This document shows positions 1-11,262 of a stretch of 64,000 bases of DNA, one piece after another (positions within the stretch are counted from its first letter, which is position 1; the number at the start of each line of letters is the position of its first letter). The position numbers and the translations under genes are program-made. The stretch comes from Coralliovum pocilloporae (GTDB lineage: Bacteria; Pseudomonadota; Alphaproteobacteria; Rhizobiales; Cohaesibacteraceae). The stretch is from the NCBI RefSeq assembly GCF_030845175.1, contig NZ_CP132542.1, forward strand, positions 1,306,001-1,370,000, in the 5' to 3' direction. The notes below the pieces were generated by a model. The model saw only the letters and a program-made list of their open reading frames with translations, did not search any database and was not told the DNA's origin.

Positions 1-326
<326 letters not shown>

Positions 327-332
327 TCAAAC

Positions 333-1562
333 TTACAGGTCCAGTACGAGGCGCTGCGGGTCCTCAATGGCTTCCTTAATCCGCACCAGGAAGGTTACGG
401 CTTCCTTGCCGTCAACAATCCGGTGGTCATAGGACAGAGCCAGATACATCATCGGGCGAACAACCACCTGGCCATTGCGAACCACCGGACGCTCTTCAAT
501 ACGGTGCAGACCGAGAATACCGGACTGCGGCGCATTGAGAATCGGGGTGGACATCAACGAGCCATAGACGCCACCATTGGTAATGGTGAAGGTGCCGCCC
601 TGCATTTCATCAATGCCCAGCTTGCCATCACGCGCGCGTCTGCCGAAATCGGTAATCGTCTTCTCAACATCGGCAATAGACATCTGGTCGGCATCACGGA
701 TGACAGGCACCACAAGGCCCTTGTCGGTACCGACGGCCATACCAACATGGCAGTAGTTTTTGTAGATGAGGTCCGTGCCATCAATCTCGGCATTCACAGC
801 CGGGATATCCTTCAGCGCCGCGACTACCGCTTTGGTGAAGAAGCCCATAAAGCCGAGACGCACACCGTGCTTCTTCTCGAACAGCTCCTTGTACTGCTTG
901 CGCAGTTCCATCACTGCACCCATGTCCACATCGTTGAATGTGGTCAGCATAGCCGCGGTATTCTGGGCATCTTTCAGACGACGGGCGATGGTCTGGCGGA
1001 GGCGGGTCATTTTCACCCGCTCTTCACGGCTTTCATCCGCAGGTGCGGAAGGAGCACGGGCGGCTACAGGAGCCTGTGCGGGAGCAGAAGTGGTCTTCTC
1101 CATCGCTGCAAGCACATCACCCTTGAGGATCTGGCCGCGCTTACCAGAGCCATCCACGCTTTCAGCTGCAACACCCTGTTCTGCCATCATCTTCTGAGCA
1201 GATGGAGCCGGAGCCATTTCAGGACCCTTGGCTTCCGGTACCGGTTCAGCGGCAGCAGGCGTTGCTTCTGGCGCAGGAGCGGCTTCCTGTTTGGCCGGTG
1301 CAGCAGGTGCTGCCGCCGCACCATCACCAGCGGCAAGGTGGCCAAGCAGGGCACCGACTTCAACAGTCGCCCCCTCTTCCGCCTCAATGGCCTGAAGCAC
1401 GCCGGCTGAAGCTGCCGGAACTTCGATGGTTACCTTATCTGTTTCCAGTTCAACAAGCGGCTCATCAGCATTAACTGCATCGCCAGGCTGTTTAAACCAT
1501 TGGCCAACAATCGCTTCTGTGACCGATTCGCCAAGGGTTGGAACACGGATTTCCGTTGTCAT
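333..1562 (-). CDS. sucB: 2-oxoglutarate dehydrogenase E2, dihydrolipoyllysine succinyltransferase
   Basis: E2 core of the 2-oxoglutarate dehydrogenase complex, which transfers succinyl from the lipoyl arm to CoA. At 409 residues it has the usual length. Order of domains: N-terminal lipoyl domain with the lipoylated lysine in [11 protein letters not shown] (about residues 38-48); an Ala/Pro-rich linker; a peripheral-subunit-binding domain (about 115-155); and a C-terminal catalytic domain ending with the active-site motif [16 protein letters not shown] lies 8 bases before the ATG. It sits 33 bases after sucA and before lpd, the standard alphaproteobacterial order, and is probably co-transcribed with both. 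Confidence 0.97.
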   Translation of the reverse strand: MTTEIRVPTLGESVTEAIVGQWFKQPGDAVNADEPLVELETDKVTIEVPAASAGVLQAIEAEEGATVEVGALLGHLAAGDGAAAAPAAPAKQEAAPAPEATPAAAEPVPEAKGPEMAPAPSAQKMMAEQGVAAESVDGSGKRGQILKGDVLAAMEKTTSAPAQAPVAARAPSAPADESREERVKMTRLRQTIARRLKDAQNTAAMLTTFNDVDMGAVMELRKQYKELFEKKHGVRLGFMGFFTKAVVAALKDIPAVNAEIDGTDLIYKNYCHVGMAVGTDKGLVVPVIRDADQMSIADVEKTITDFGRRARDGKLGIDEMQGGTFTITNGGVYGSLMSTPILNAPQSGILGLHRIEERPVVRNGQVVVRPMMYLALSYDHRIVDGKEAVTFLVRIKEAIEDPQRLVLDL

Positions 1563-1595
1563 AGCGTTATCCTGTTTATCTCGTCTCTTGCCGGA

Positions 1596-4550
1596 TCAGT
1601 CGCCAAGCGCTTCTTCAAGGAAGGCTCGCAGCTGTTCCAAATGTTTACTCATCAGACCCGTCGCCGTGGACGCGGAAGCCACCCGTCCGGCATAGCGGGG
1701 TCGGCTGTAGTCTGCACCAATCTGCTCAAGCACCCATTCGATATAGGGCTGGACAAAGAACCAGGATCCCTGGTTTTTCGGTTCCTCCTGACACCAGACA
1801 ATCTCAGCCTGCTTGAACCGTGACAGCTCTGTAATCAGTGCTTTGGCCGGGAACGGGTAAATCTGCTCAAGCCGAAGAAGATAGATATCATCGACGCCCC
1901 GCTTCTCACGATCTTCAAGCAGATCGTAATAGACCTTACCGGTACACAGAACCACACGACGGATCTCATTGTCCGGTTTCAGCTTGATCGGAGAATCCTT
2001 CTCAACTTCCGCATCATCCCAGAGCAGGCGATGGAAGGTTGAATCCGGTCCCAGTTCATCCAGACGCGATGTGCAGCGCTTGTGACGGAGCAGGGATTTC
2101 GGCGTCATCAGAATCAGCGGCTTACGGAAATTCCGTTTCAGCTGGCGGCGCAGGATATGGAAGTAGTTGGCAGGCGTCGTACAGTTGGCAACCTGCATAT
2201 TGTCTTCCGCACAAAGCTGCAGATAACGCTCAAGTCTTGCAGAAGAGTGCTCCGGCCCCTGCCCCTCATAGCCATGCGGCAGCAGCAGCACCAGACCTGA
2301 CATCCTGAGCCATTTGCGCTCACCGGAAGAAATGAACTGGTCAATCACCACCTGTGCGCCATTGGCAAAGTCGCCGAACTGCGCTTCCCAAAGAGTCAGC
2401 GCATTCGGTTCCGCCAGGGAGAACCCGTATTCAAAGCCAAGAACCGCTTCCTCGGACAGCATGGAGTTGATCACTTCATACCGGGATTGAACATCCGACA
2501 GATTGTTGAGCGGAATATAACGGCTTTCGTCCTCCTGATCATAAAGGACCGTATGACGCTGGGAGAAGGTTCCACGCTCACAGTCCTGGCCTGACAGACG
2601 GATCGGATGCCCATCAAGGCACAGGGATGCAAAAGCCACGGATTCAGCCGTCGCCCAGTCAATTCCTTCGCCGGTCTCGAACATCTTCCGCCGGTTTGCC
2701 ATGAAGCGCTGGATCGTCCGGTGCACATTGAAACCATCAGGAATATCCGTCAGTCTTGCACCAATCTGCTGCAACCGTTCCATCGGCAGACCGGTCTTGC
2801 CGCGGCGCGGGTCATCAAGACTTTCTGCCGTTCTCAGACCGGACCATTTGCCATCAAGCCAGTCAGCCTTGTTTGGACGATAGGCCTGACCGGTCTCGAA
2901 TTCACCTTCAAGGTGCTCACGAAACTCGGCTTTGACCGCCTCAGCCTCTTCGCTGGTCAGCGTCCCGTCCTTGACAAGCCGCTCGGAATAAAGCTGCAGC
3001 GTTGTCGGATGGCGGCGGATCTTCTTGTACATCAACGGCTGGGTAAACGCAGGTTCATCCCCTTCGTTGTGACCAAACCGTCTGTAACAGAACAGATCAA
3101 TCACCACCGGCTTATGGAATTTCTGCCGGAATTCGATGGCAATCTTGGCCGCAAACACAACCGCTTCCGGATCATCACCGTTCACGTGGAAGATCGGCGC
3201 CTCGATCATTTTCGCCATATCCGATGGATAAGGCGAGGAGCGCGAGAACCGCGGATTGGTGGTGAAACCGATCTGGTTGTTGACGATAAAGTGGATCGAA
3301 CCGCCGGTCTTGTGCCCTTTCAGCGCGGAAAGGCCAAAGCATTCCGGCACGACACCCTGTCCTGCAAAGGCAGCATCACCATGGATGAGCAACGGCAGAA
3401 CCTGGGTCCGCTCCACATCAGACAACTGATCCTGCTTCGCGCGCGCCTTGCCCAGAACGACCGGATCAACGATCTCGAGATGAGACGGGTTGGCCGTCAG
3501 AGACAGGTGCACCTTGTTGCCATCGAATTCACGATCAGATGACGCGCCAAGGTGATATTTCACATCACCAGACCCTTCCACCTCATCCGGATGGTAGGAG
3601 CCGCCTTTGAACTCGTGGAAAATCGCTCGATGCGGTTTTGCCATCACCTGGGACAGCACATTGAGACGGCCACGATGAGCCATGCCGAAAACGATTTCCT
3701 TCAGGCCGAGTTGACCGCCCCGCTTGATCACCTGCTCAAGAGCCGGAATCAGAGCTTCACCACCATCAAGGCCAAAACGCTTCGTGCCGGTATATTTGAC
3801 ATCAAGAAACTTCTCGAAGCCCTCCGCCTCGACCAGCTTGCGCAGAATAGCTTTCTTACCATTATCAGTGAAGGAGATGAATTTGTCCGCTCCTTCAATG
3901 CGCTCCTGGATCCAGGCTTTTTCCGCCGGGTCGGAAATATGCATGAATTCAACACCAAGTGTTGAACAATAGGTCCGCCGCAGGATCGACACCATTTCAG
4001 GGATTGTCGCAAACTCAAGACCAAGCACATGGTCAATGAAGATCTTGCGATCATAATCCGCTTCGGTGAAACCATAAGTGGACGGATGCAGTTCCACATG
4101 GTCTTTCGGTTCTGCAAGCTGCAGCGGATCCAGTGTCGCATGAAGATGGCCGCGCATGCGATAAGCCCGGATCATCATGAGCGCGCGAACAGAATCGCGG
4201 GTTGCCTGCTGAACCCCTGAATCGGACAGCTCAACACCCTTGGCCTGAGCCTTGCCCTTGATCTTGTCCCCAAGCGCCTTTTCGGTTGGCGCCCAGTCAC
4301 CATCAAAGGCGGACACCAGTTCACCATTGGCATGAATGGGCCAGTCCGCACGCTTCCAGGGCGCGCCCTGGGCACCTTTGATCACATCTTCCCGCTCATC
4401 CTTCAGCTCACCAAAGAAGGCGTGCCATTCTTCATCAACAGATGCGGGGTTGTCCTGATAGCGGGCGTAGAGTTCTTCAATATAAGCGGCGTTGCCGCCA
4501 TAGAGAAACGAGGTTTGGGCGAATACGTCGTTCTCGTCCTGACGTGGCAT
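1596..4550 (-). CDS. sucA: 2-oxoglutarate dehydrogenase E1 component
   Basis: Thiamine-diphosphate-dependent E1 that decarboxylates 2-oxoglutarate and passes succinyl to the lipoyl group of SucB. The 984-residue length fits the family. The N-terminus carries the E1o leader containing FLYGGNAAYIEELYARYQ, which is thought to bind E2. The middle has the ThDP region with GMAHRGRLNVL and the C-terminus has a transketolase-like pyrimidine-binding domain. It lies 127 bases after sucD, with a strong hairpin in the gap. The Shine-Dalgarno GGAGGG is three bases before the ATG and lies next to a short self-complementary stretch (4561-4576) that might modulate initiation. Confidence 0.97.
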   Translation of the reverse strand: MPRQDENDVFAQTSFLYGGNAAYIEELYARYQDNPASVDEEWHAFFGELKDEREDVIKGAQGAPWKRADWPIHANGELVSAFDGDWAPTEKALGDKIKGKAQAKGVELSDSGVQQATRDSVRALMMIRAYRMRGHLHATLDPLQLAEPKDHVELHPSTYGFTEADYDRKIFIDHVLGLEFATIPEMVSILRRTYCSTLGVEFMHISDPAEKAWIQERIEGADKFISFTDNGKKAILRKLVEAEGFEKFLDVKYTGTKRFGLDGGEALIPALEQVIKRGGQLGLKEIVFGMAHRGRLNVLSQVMAKPHRAIFHEFKGGSYHPDEVEGSGDVKYHLGASSDREFDGNKVHLSLTANPSHLEIVDPVVLGKARAKQDQLSDVERTQVLPLLIHGDAAFAGQGVVPECFGLSALKGHKTGGSIHFIVNNQIGFTTNPRFSRSSPYPSDMAKMIEAPIFHVNGDDPEAVVFAAKIAIEFRQKFHKPVVIDLFCYRRFGHNEGDEPAFTQPLMYKKIRRHPTTLQLYSERLVKDGTLTSEEAEAVKAEFREHLEGEFETGQAYRPNKADWLDGKWSGLRTAESLDDPRRGKTGLPMERLQQIGARLTDIPDGFNVHRTIQRFMANRRKMFETGEGIDWATAESVAFASLCLDGHPIRLSGQDCERGTFSQRHTVLYDQEDESRYIPLNNLSDVQSRYEVINSMLSEEAVLGFEYGFSLAEPNALTLWEAQFGDFANGAQVVIDQFISSGERKWLRMSGLVLLLPHGYEGQGPEHSSARLERYLQLCAEDNMQVANCTTPANYFHILRRQLKRNFRKPLILMTPKSLLRHKRCTSRLDELGPDSTFHRLLWDDAEVEKDSPIKLKPDNEIRRVVLCTGKVYYDLLEDREKRGVDDIYLLRLEQIYPFPAKALITELSRFKQAEIVWCQEEPKNQGSWFFVQPYIEWVLEQIGADYSRPRYAGRVASASTATGLMSKHLEQLRAFLEEALGD

Positions 4551-4560
4551 AATCCCTCCG

Positions 4561-4576
4561 TGGAGGATGTCCTCCA
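4561..4576 (-). promoter_or_regulatory. Self-complementary stretch beside the sucA ribosome-binding site
   Basis: On the minus strand TGGAGGA-CA-TCCTCCA is followed at once by the sucA Shine-Dalgarno GGAGGG. The TCCTCC segment can pair either with the upstream GGAGGA or with the ribosome-binding site. Both helices would have tight loops, so any regulatory role is only a suggestion. Confidence 0.3.
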
Positions 4577-4644
4577 GAAAATGAACCGTCTTTGCAACGG
4601 TGACAGACCACGCTCACCCGTCGGCACGCGTGGCCGAATCATCA

Positions 4645-4666
4645 AGAGGGGCGGAACCGCCCCTCT
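4645..4666 (-). repeat. Intercistronic hairpin between sucD and sucA
   Basis: A 10-base perfect inverted repeat (AGAGGGGCGG / CCGCCCCTCT) with a two-base centre starts 11 bases after the sucD stop. No T-run follows on the minus strand. It is therefore more likely an mRNA-stability or processing hairpin, or a weak attenuator, than a full terminator. Confidence 0.6.
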
Positions 4667-4677
4667 CTATGGTCGCC

Positions 4678-5586
4678 TTAGCCTTTAAGAAGGTCAACCA
4701 GGGTTTGTCCGAGACCGGCAGGAGATGGCGAGACGCGAATGCCCGCCGCTTCCATGGCCTCGATCTTGTCTTCTGCACCGCCTTTACCGCCGGAGATCAC
4801 AGCGCCTGCATGGCCCATGGTCCGACCCGGAGGTGCCGTACGACCAGCAATGAAACCAACTGTCGGCTTCTTGCGGCCCTTCTTGGCTTCATCAGCAAGG
4901 AACTGGGCTGCGTCCTCTTCAGCAGAACCGCCGATTTCACCAATCATGATGATGGATTCCGTTGCCTCATCAGCAAGGAACATTTCCAGCATATCGATGA
5001 ATTCCGTACCCTTGACCGGGTCACCGCCAATGCCAACAGCCGTTGTCTGGCCGAGACCCTGCTGTGACGTCTGGAACACGGCTTCATAAGTGAGCGTGCC
5101 GGAACGGGACACGATGCCCACATTACCCTTCTTGAAGATATTGCCTGGCATAATGCCGATGCGGCATTCATCCGGCGTCAGAACACCCGGACAGTTCGGG
5201 CCGAGCAGGCGGCTGGATGATCGATCAAGCTTGGCCTTCACCTTGACCATATCCATGACCGGAACACCTTCCGTGATCGTGACGATCAGCGGCATCTCTG
5301 CTTCAATGGCTTCTTCAATAGCAGCACCGCAGAATTTCGGCGGAACATAGATTGCTGTCGCATCAGCACCGGTTGCGGCGCGCGCTTCAGCAACAGAATT
5401 GAAAATAGGCAGGGAAACCTGTTCACCATTGACATTACCGGTCCAGGTCTGACCGCCCTTGCCTGGTGTGACGCCGCCAACCATCTGCGTGCCATAGGCA
5501 AGCGAGGCTTCGGTATGAAAGGTTCCGGTTTTACCGGTCAGGCCCTGAACAATGACCTTGGTATCTTTATTGACCAGAATGGACAT
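4678..5586 (-). CDS. sucD: Succinyl-CoA synthetase (ADP-forming) alpha subunit
   Basis: Alpha subunit of succinate-CoA ligase, interconverting succinyl-CoA and succinate with ATP synthesis in the TCA cycle. The 302-residue length is typical. The N-terminus shows the CoA-binding Rossmann segment with [11 protein letters not shown], and the C-terminal part holds the phospho-histidine region [15 protein letters not shown]. Its ATG overlaps the sucC stop by one base (TAATG), which implies translational coupling of the two subunits. Confidence 0.97.
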   Translation of the reverse strand: MSILVNKDTKVIVQGLTGKTGTFHTEASLAYGTQMVGGVTPGKGGQTWTGNVNGEQVSLPIFNSVAEARAATGADATAIYVPPKFCGAAIEEAIEAEMPLIVTITEGVPVMDMVKVKAKLDRSSSRLLGPNCPGVLTPDECRIGIMPGNIFKKGNVGIVSRSGTLTYEAVFQTSQQGLGQTTAVGIGGDPVKGTEFIDMLEMFLADEATESIIMIGEIGGSAEEDAAQFLADEAKKGRKKPTVGFIAGRTAPPGRTMGHAGAVISGGKGGAEDKIEAMEAAGIRVSPSPAGLGQTLVDLLKG

Positions 5587-6785
5587 TATTGAGCTCCCTT
5601 CACCGCTGCGACAACTTTCTGGGCCGCATCATCCAGATCATCAGCGGCAATTACATTGAGGCCGCTTTCGTTGATGATGGTCTTGCCCTGCTCCACATTG
5701 GTGCCCTCAAGACGAACCACCAACGGCACCTGCAAGCCCATTTCCTTCACAGCGGCAACCACACCCTCTGCAATCACATCACATTGCATGATGCCGCCGA
5801 AGATGTTGACAAGAATACCTTTTACATTCGGATCAGCTGTGATGATCTTGAACGCAGCCGTCACTTTCTCCTTGGAAGCACCGCCTCCAACATCAAGGAA
5901 GTTAGCCGGCTCAGCACCATAAAGCTTGATGATATCCATGGTGGACATGGCCAGGCCAGCACCATTCACCATGCAGCCGATATCACCATCAAGCGCCACA
6001 TAGGCCAGATCGTGCTTGGACGCTTCGATTTCCTTAGCATCTTCCTCGGTAAGGTCGCGCAGTTCCGCCACATCCGGATGCCGGAAAACCGAGTTGCCAT
6101 CGAAAGAAACTTTGGCATCAAGAACCTGAACACGACCATCTTTCTTGACGATCAGCGGGTTGATCTCCAGAAGGCTCATGTCCTTTTCGGTGAACGCCTT
6201 ATAGAGAATCTTAGCCAGCTCAGCACCATCAGTATGGGCATCTCCGGTCAGGCCAAGAGCATCAGCAACGGCTTTTGCATTGTCATCCGTTACACCAACC
6301 ATCGGATCAATCGGCAGGGTCAGGATTTTTTCAGGCTGGCTGGCCGCCACTTCTTCAATATCCATGCCGCCTTCAGTAGACGCAACAAAAGCGACCTGAC
6401 CAACAGTGCGGTCCACCAGCAGAGACAGGTAAAGCTCTGTTGCAATATCAGCACCGTCTTCGATGTAGAGCCGATTGACAACTTTGCCTAATGGTCCGGT
6501 CTGTTTGGTAACCAGCGTTGAGCCGAGCATCTGCTGGGCATTGGCAATCGCATCTGCTGCATCGAAAGAAACGCGAACACCGCCCTTCTCACCAGCTGAG
6601 GCTTCCTGGAACGTGCCCTTGCCACGTCCACCGGCATGGATCTGGGACTTGACCACCCAAACCGGGCCGCCCAGTTTCTCAACGGCTGCAGCAGCTTCAT
6701 CGGCGGAGAAAATAGCGACGCCATCTGCAACCGGCGCACCATATTCTTTCAACAGCGCTTTCGCCTGATATTCATGGATATTCAT
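5586..6785 (-). CDS. sucC: Succinyl-CoA synthetase (ADP-forming) beta subunit
   Basis: Beta subunit of succinate-CoA ligase. The N-terminus is typical ([16 protein letters not shown]), followed by an ATP-grasp nucleotide-binding domain with the [14 protein letters not shown] segment. The C-terminal CoA-ligase domain carries [15 protein letters not shown]. Length is 399 residues, as usual. It is followed by sucD with a one-base overlap and preceded by mdh with 39 bases between, so mdh-sucC-sucD are probably one transcript. Confidence 0.97.
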   Translation of the reverse strand: MNIHEYQAKALLKEYGAPVADGVAIFSADEAAAAVEKLGGPVWVVKSQIHAGGRGKGTFQEASAGEKGGVRVSFDAADAIANAQQMLGSTLVTKQTGPLGKVVNRLYIEDGADIATELYLSLLVDRTVGQVAFVASTEGGMDIEEVAASQPEKILTLPIDPMVGVTDDNAKAVADALGLTGDAHTDGAELAKILYKAFTEKDMSLLEINPLIVKKDGRVQVLDAKVSFDGNSVFRHPDVAELRDLTEEDAKEIEASKHDLAYVALDGDIGCMVNGAGLAMSTMDIIKLYGAEPANFLDVGGGASKEKVTAAFKIITADPNVKGILVNIFGGIMQCDVIAEGVVAAVKEMGLQVPLVVRLEGTNVEQGKTIINESGLNVIAADDLDDAAQKVVAAVKGAQ

Positions 6786-6824
6786 GGGTACCGTGCCCCT
6801 TTCTGTTGTGAAATCCGGATCAGA

Positions 6825-7847
<1,023 letters not shown>

Positions 7848-7927
7848 TCACTAACCCGATTAGTTCTGTCATTCAAGCGACATTCCAACCGTCATTCGTC
7901 GCATATTCCGCACAACACTCCCCTGAA

Positions 7928-9076
7928 TCACACGCTGGTAACCTCACCACCCCCATGCGGTGCTGCAAGGTAATCTTCTGACTGCATTTCGATCAGGCGT
8001 GAGACTGTGCGCTGAAATTCAAAGGCCTCCGTTCCACTTTCCGCTTCATAGAGATGAGCTGGATCCGCTGCCGCAGAGGCGATCAGCTTCACTGAATTAT
8101 CGTAGAGCGCATCAATCAGATTGATAAAGCGCTTGGCTTCATTTCGATTCTGTTTTGACAGGGTCGGAATGTCATCGAGAATAAGTGTGTGATAGCGATG
8201 CGCAATCTTGAGATAATCCTGAGCACCAAGCGGCTTTTCGCACAAATCCGAAAACGAGAACCGGGCCACACCACTGCGCGCGGCAGGCACCCTTATCTCA
8301 CGTCCCTTGTTATGGAGAACATCGCTGTCACCGCTCTGGTGACCCGTCAGGCGCTGCCAGATATCGTTCAGGGCACCTGTACTCTCATCTCCGAGCGGTG
8401 CCATGAAAACCGGGCTGCCATTGATCTTCTCAAGCCGGAAGTCGGTCCGGGCATCAAGCCGGACCACGTGAACATGATCCTTGAGCAACTGAACAAATGG
8501 AAGAAAATGCCCTCGATTGAGCCCGTCCTTATAAAGCAGGTCAGGGGTAACATTTGAGGTTGCCACCAGAGAGACGCCTCGGTTGAAAAGCTCTGTAAAG
8601 AGCCGTCCGAGAATCATCGCATCCGTAATATCTGTGACACTGAATTCGTCAAAGCAGATCAGCTTGGCTTCCGCAGCAATCTCGGTCGCGACAGGCGGAA
8701 TAGGATCATCGCCCTTCACGGTGCCTGCCTTCAGGCCTTGCCTGTGCGCATGAACCCGCTCGTGCACGTCAGCCATGAACTCATGGAAATGAGCACGCTT
8801 TTTGGCTTCCATAGGAACCAGGTCGTGAAACAGATCCATCAGCATGGTCTTGCCGCGACCAACATCTCCCCAGACATAAAGCCCTTTGACGGGGGTCACT
8901 TTCTGGCGTTTGGCAAAAAGCCAGCCAAGCGTGCTGCTCTTGGAAGCAAGTTTGAGATTGGCAAGTTCAAGAAGAAAACGGTCAAAGTGCTTCGCGAGAA
9001 CAACCTGCGCCGGATCACTTTCTATGTCGCCATCAGCAACCATCGACTGATAACAGCCGAGCACCGTATCTCTCAT
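7928..9076 (-). CDS. zapE: Cell division protein ZapE (AFG1-like ATPase)
   Basis: AFG1/ZapE-family P-loop ATPase, known in Escherichia coli to associate with the constricting Z-ring. The protein has 382 residues. Walker A is [12 protein letters not shown] (about 68-79), Walker B is [12 protein letters not shown] (about 137-148), and the family motif [13 protein letters not shown] lies near the C-terminus. It lies upstream of mdh on the same strand with 137 bases between; this neighbourhood is common in alphaproteobacteria. No terminator separates it from mdh, but mdh appears to have its own leader. Confidence 0.93.
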   Translation of the reverse strand: MRDTVLGCYQSMVADGDIESDPAQVVLAKHFDRFLLELANLKLASKSSTLGWLFAKRQKVTPVKGLYVWGDVGRGKTMLMDLFHDLVPMEAKKRAHFHEFMADVHERVHAHRQGLKAGTVKGDDPIPPVATEIAAEAKLICFDEFSVTDITDAMILGRLFTELFNRGVSLVATSNVTPDLLYKDGLNRGHFLPFVQLLKDHVHVVRLDARTDFRLEKINGSPVFMAPLGDESTGALNDIWQRLTGHQSGDSDVLHNKGREIRVPAARSGVARFSFSDLCEKPLGAQDYLKIAHRYHTLILDDIPTLSKQNRNEAKRFINLIDALYDNSVKLIASAAADPAHLYEAESGTEAFEFQRTVSRLIEMQSEDYLAAPHGGGEVTSV

Positions 9077-9219
9077 CGCGTCGCGAAGCCCCCAATCAAA
9101 GCAGGATATTCTGTTTTGCTTCTCACACGTCGTCTTTCATCATACAGGGCAAGGACGGCAGCCGCCAAGAGGAAGGTTAATCAGTATGGCCGACCAGGCT
9201 ATCTGACGCAAGGTAACGG

Positions 9220-9918
9220 TCAGGTTAAGATCAAAACCTCAACGCCAGCCATGCGCAGTCCTGTCTGAACGAACAGTTCCACCAGATCAAGATCATCGGG
9301 ATTTTGGAAATCAGCCATCCGATCAGTCGTGTGAGACCGGAAAACCACATGAGAATCATGAACATATTTGCAGCTGGTTGCCATGCTCCCGACAGCTTCC
9401 AGCTTGAGTGCCCCAATAAAGCCTTTCAGATCCTCAACCTGGCCAACCACCAGACTCTGCTCATCGTCGGATCTTTTGATTTGTAAAATTGCCGGCTTCG
9501 ATAGGAGATTTTTTTTGGCTTTCCGGTCAGCCAGATCCACGATTTGCCAATCCAGCGTCAAAGCAAGCTGCTGCAGCGAATCACTCCGTCGCAGACGCAT
9601 ACCGCGCGCAGACGAGCGCTTGCGTGTAATCTCGGCTGCTGCTGAAGATCGTTTCCGCGCATCGCCCGACTGGATATCCGCGCGATGAAACCGCACAAGC
9701 CGGGTAACCGGATCCACATCAGCAACCCGCCATCCGACGCTCAGCCAGGCATTCTGATGAACCTGGGTTCCGCCTGAATTCGCCCACCACGTTCTGTGCT
9801 GAACAGCGCTTCTGGGCAAACTGAACCCCAGCAAAGCCTCTATATCGTCAAACGATGCGGACCATTCACCATCGCCATGTTTGGCGAGGTGGTCTGTCAG
9901 CGTCTGGTATTTCCCCAT
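9220..9918 (-). CDS. Unknown protein with an N-terminal GKYxxLTDxL domain
   Basis: A 232-residue cytoplasmic protein. The first about 80 residues (MGKYQTLTDHLAKHGDGEW, then LLGFSLPRSA, WWANSGG, and AWLSVGWRV) match a small domain I recall as DUF7662, often linked to nucleic-acid-related or defence genes. That recollection is not certain. A basic linker (about residues 85-115, rich in Arg and Ser) follows, then a C-terminal part with a Val/Ile-rich end that I do not recognise. It stands alone on its transcript, and its function is unknown. Confidence 0.75.
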   Translation of the reverse strand: MGKYQTLTDHLAKHGDGEWSASFDDIEALLGFSLPRSAVQHRTWWANSGGTQVHQNAWLSVGWRVADVDPVTRLVRFHRADIQSGDARKRSSAAAEITRKRSSARGMRLRRSDSLQQLALTLDWQIVDLADRKAKKNLLSKPAILQIKRSDDEQSLVVGQVEDLKGFIGALKLEAVGSMATSCKYVHDSHVVFRSHTTDRMADFQNPDDLDLVELFVQTGLRMAGVEVLILT

Positions 9919-10084
9919 GCCGACTCACTCTGTTGCAACCCCAATAGCAACGGTTAATCTGCAACAGCATAGCATGCAAGATGTGGTAGTAAAATTAAAC
10001 CAGCATACGAATAGCGCTTACTTTTCCACTGAAAGGTGCGCATAGACCCGTCAGACAGACTCAAACCAACCTGGAACGAGCCGG

Positions 10085-10408
10085 TCAGGCTGCTGGTTCT
10101 TTGAAAGCAAGCTGCAGTTCTTCCCAGTTTTTACCGGCTGCGATAATGCAGGTCTTGCCTTTGGCTGATGTCATCAGGATGGACCAGGTCCCCTCCTGGG
10201 ACACATAGACTTCCATAACCCCGCGAGACGAGATCAGTCCAACAGCGCGCGGCGCTTCCTTGTACCGGTCTTTCAACAGGCCAATCATATCCGCACGAGC
10301 GGCACACGGCATGCCACGCTGCGCCTGGGCTTCAGAGTTCATCAGCCCGGTTGAAAGACATGCAGCCAAGGCAAACGCGCTGCAAATCAGTGCTTTAGAG
10401 AGTTTCAT
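10085..10408 (-). CDS. Small secreted protein of unknown function
   Basis: A 107-residue protein with a clear signal peptide: MKLSKAL, a hydrophobic core, then a cleavage site near SEAQAQR. The mature part has one Cys after the signal (GMPCAARADMIGLLKDRY) and one near the C-terminus (KGKTCIIAAG), which could form a disulfide. The start at 10408 was chosen because GGAGG lies 7 bases upstream; a longer in-frame start at 10468 lacks this. Similar proteins occur in alphaproteobacteria, but I know no function. Confidence 0.8.
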   Translation of the reverse strand: MKLSKALICSAFALAACLSTGLMNSEAQAQRGMPCAARADMIGLLKDRYKEAPRAVGLISSRGVMEVYVSQEGTWSILMTSAKGKTCIIAAGKNWEELQLAFKEPAA

Positions 10409-10572
10409 ACTAACCTCCGTTGGTGTGTGGTGACACCCCTGTCGGAGGGAGATCCGGATCCCGCTCACTGCGGTTTCTAAGTTATAAGGGTCTATGTTCC
10501 GCCCGCAAGGTTAACAGGTCCTTAAACGGGCTGGAAAAGTCCGGAAAAGTTCAGATCTTCTGCAAATCCGGC

Positions 10573-11136
10573 TTAACGGAAAAAGCTGACGGGCCGCTTG
10601 TTGGCAACAAGTTCACCGGTAAACCGGGTCTTGGTTTCCGGGTAGAGCTGACCGACCACCTTGCCATCCTGACCAATGAGCGTCAGCAGTTTGTCATCAA
10701 GACGCCAGGCACTCACAGATGTCAGTTGATCATTCTGGCAGCGCCGCGTGGTTGCCCTGAAGCCACCGGACCACGTGGTCAGCGTCATGAACAGCTGACA
10801 GGTATCGCCATCAGATGCCAGGGTCCAGGCACCAAGCAGATCCGTGCGGGATAAAGCAACAGCGGCAGCTGAAGCCGGGGCACTGAACGCCGAACCGGCA
10901 ACTTGAGCATTGGCATTGTCCGCTACCAGCGGATCAGTATCAGCATCGGGAAGCGTTTCGCCGGCAACCACATCCGATCCGGCAGGTTCCGGTGCAGGCG
11001 TCACGTCAAGGGGCGGCAGCTCCGTGCTTTGCACAGGCGTTGACGGTGCTGGAGGCAGCGCAGCAGGGCCGCCCGCACATCCGGCCAGAAACAGCCCCAA
11101 TGCAACACCACAGAAAGCCTTGCTTTTCACCGTCAT
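10573..11136 (-). CDS. AprI/Inh-type protease-inhibitor-domain lipoprotein
   Basis: A 187-residue predicted lipoprotein. The signal sequence ends in the lipobox LAGC (residues about 15-18), followed by a long Pro/Ala-rich linker. The C-terminal about 90 residues match the AprI/Inh metalloprotease-inhibitor fold: LLGAWTLASDGDTCQLFMTL, RATTRRCQND, and SAWRLDDKLLTLIGQDG. The two Cys are spaced as in that family. GGAG lies 7 bases before the ATG at 11136. In known members this fold inhibits secreted metalloproteases. None is encoded nearby, so the true role could be structural. Confidence 0.8.
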   Translation of the reverse strand: MTVKSKAFCGVALGLFLAGCAGGPAALPPAPSTPVQSTELPPLDVTPAPEPAGSDVVAGETLPDADTDPLVADNANAQVAGSAFSAPASAAAVALSRTDLLGAWTLASDGDTCQLFMTLTTWSGGFRATTRRCQNDQLTSVSAWRLDDKLLTLIGQDGKVVGQLYPETKTRFTGELVANKRPVSFFR

Positions 11137-11220
11137 GATTCGCTCCAATGCCAAAACGCGCCCTGCGTATCACGCCCTTTGTGGCATTGGAAGGGCTACA
11201 GCGCGCTTCTGAAGCAATAA

Positions 11221-11239
11221 CGCCGCCCGGAGGGCGGCG
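11221..11239 (-). terminator. Terminator after mmsA
   Basis: A perfect 8-base GC stem (CGCCGCCC/GGGCGGCG) with a 3-base loop lies 23 bases beyond the mmsA stop and is followed on the minus strand by TTATTGCTT. The T-run is weak. Confidence 0.6.
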
Positions 11240-11262
11240 CATCATTCTTAGGGTCAGCGAGG

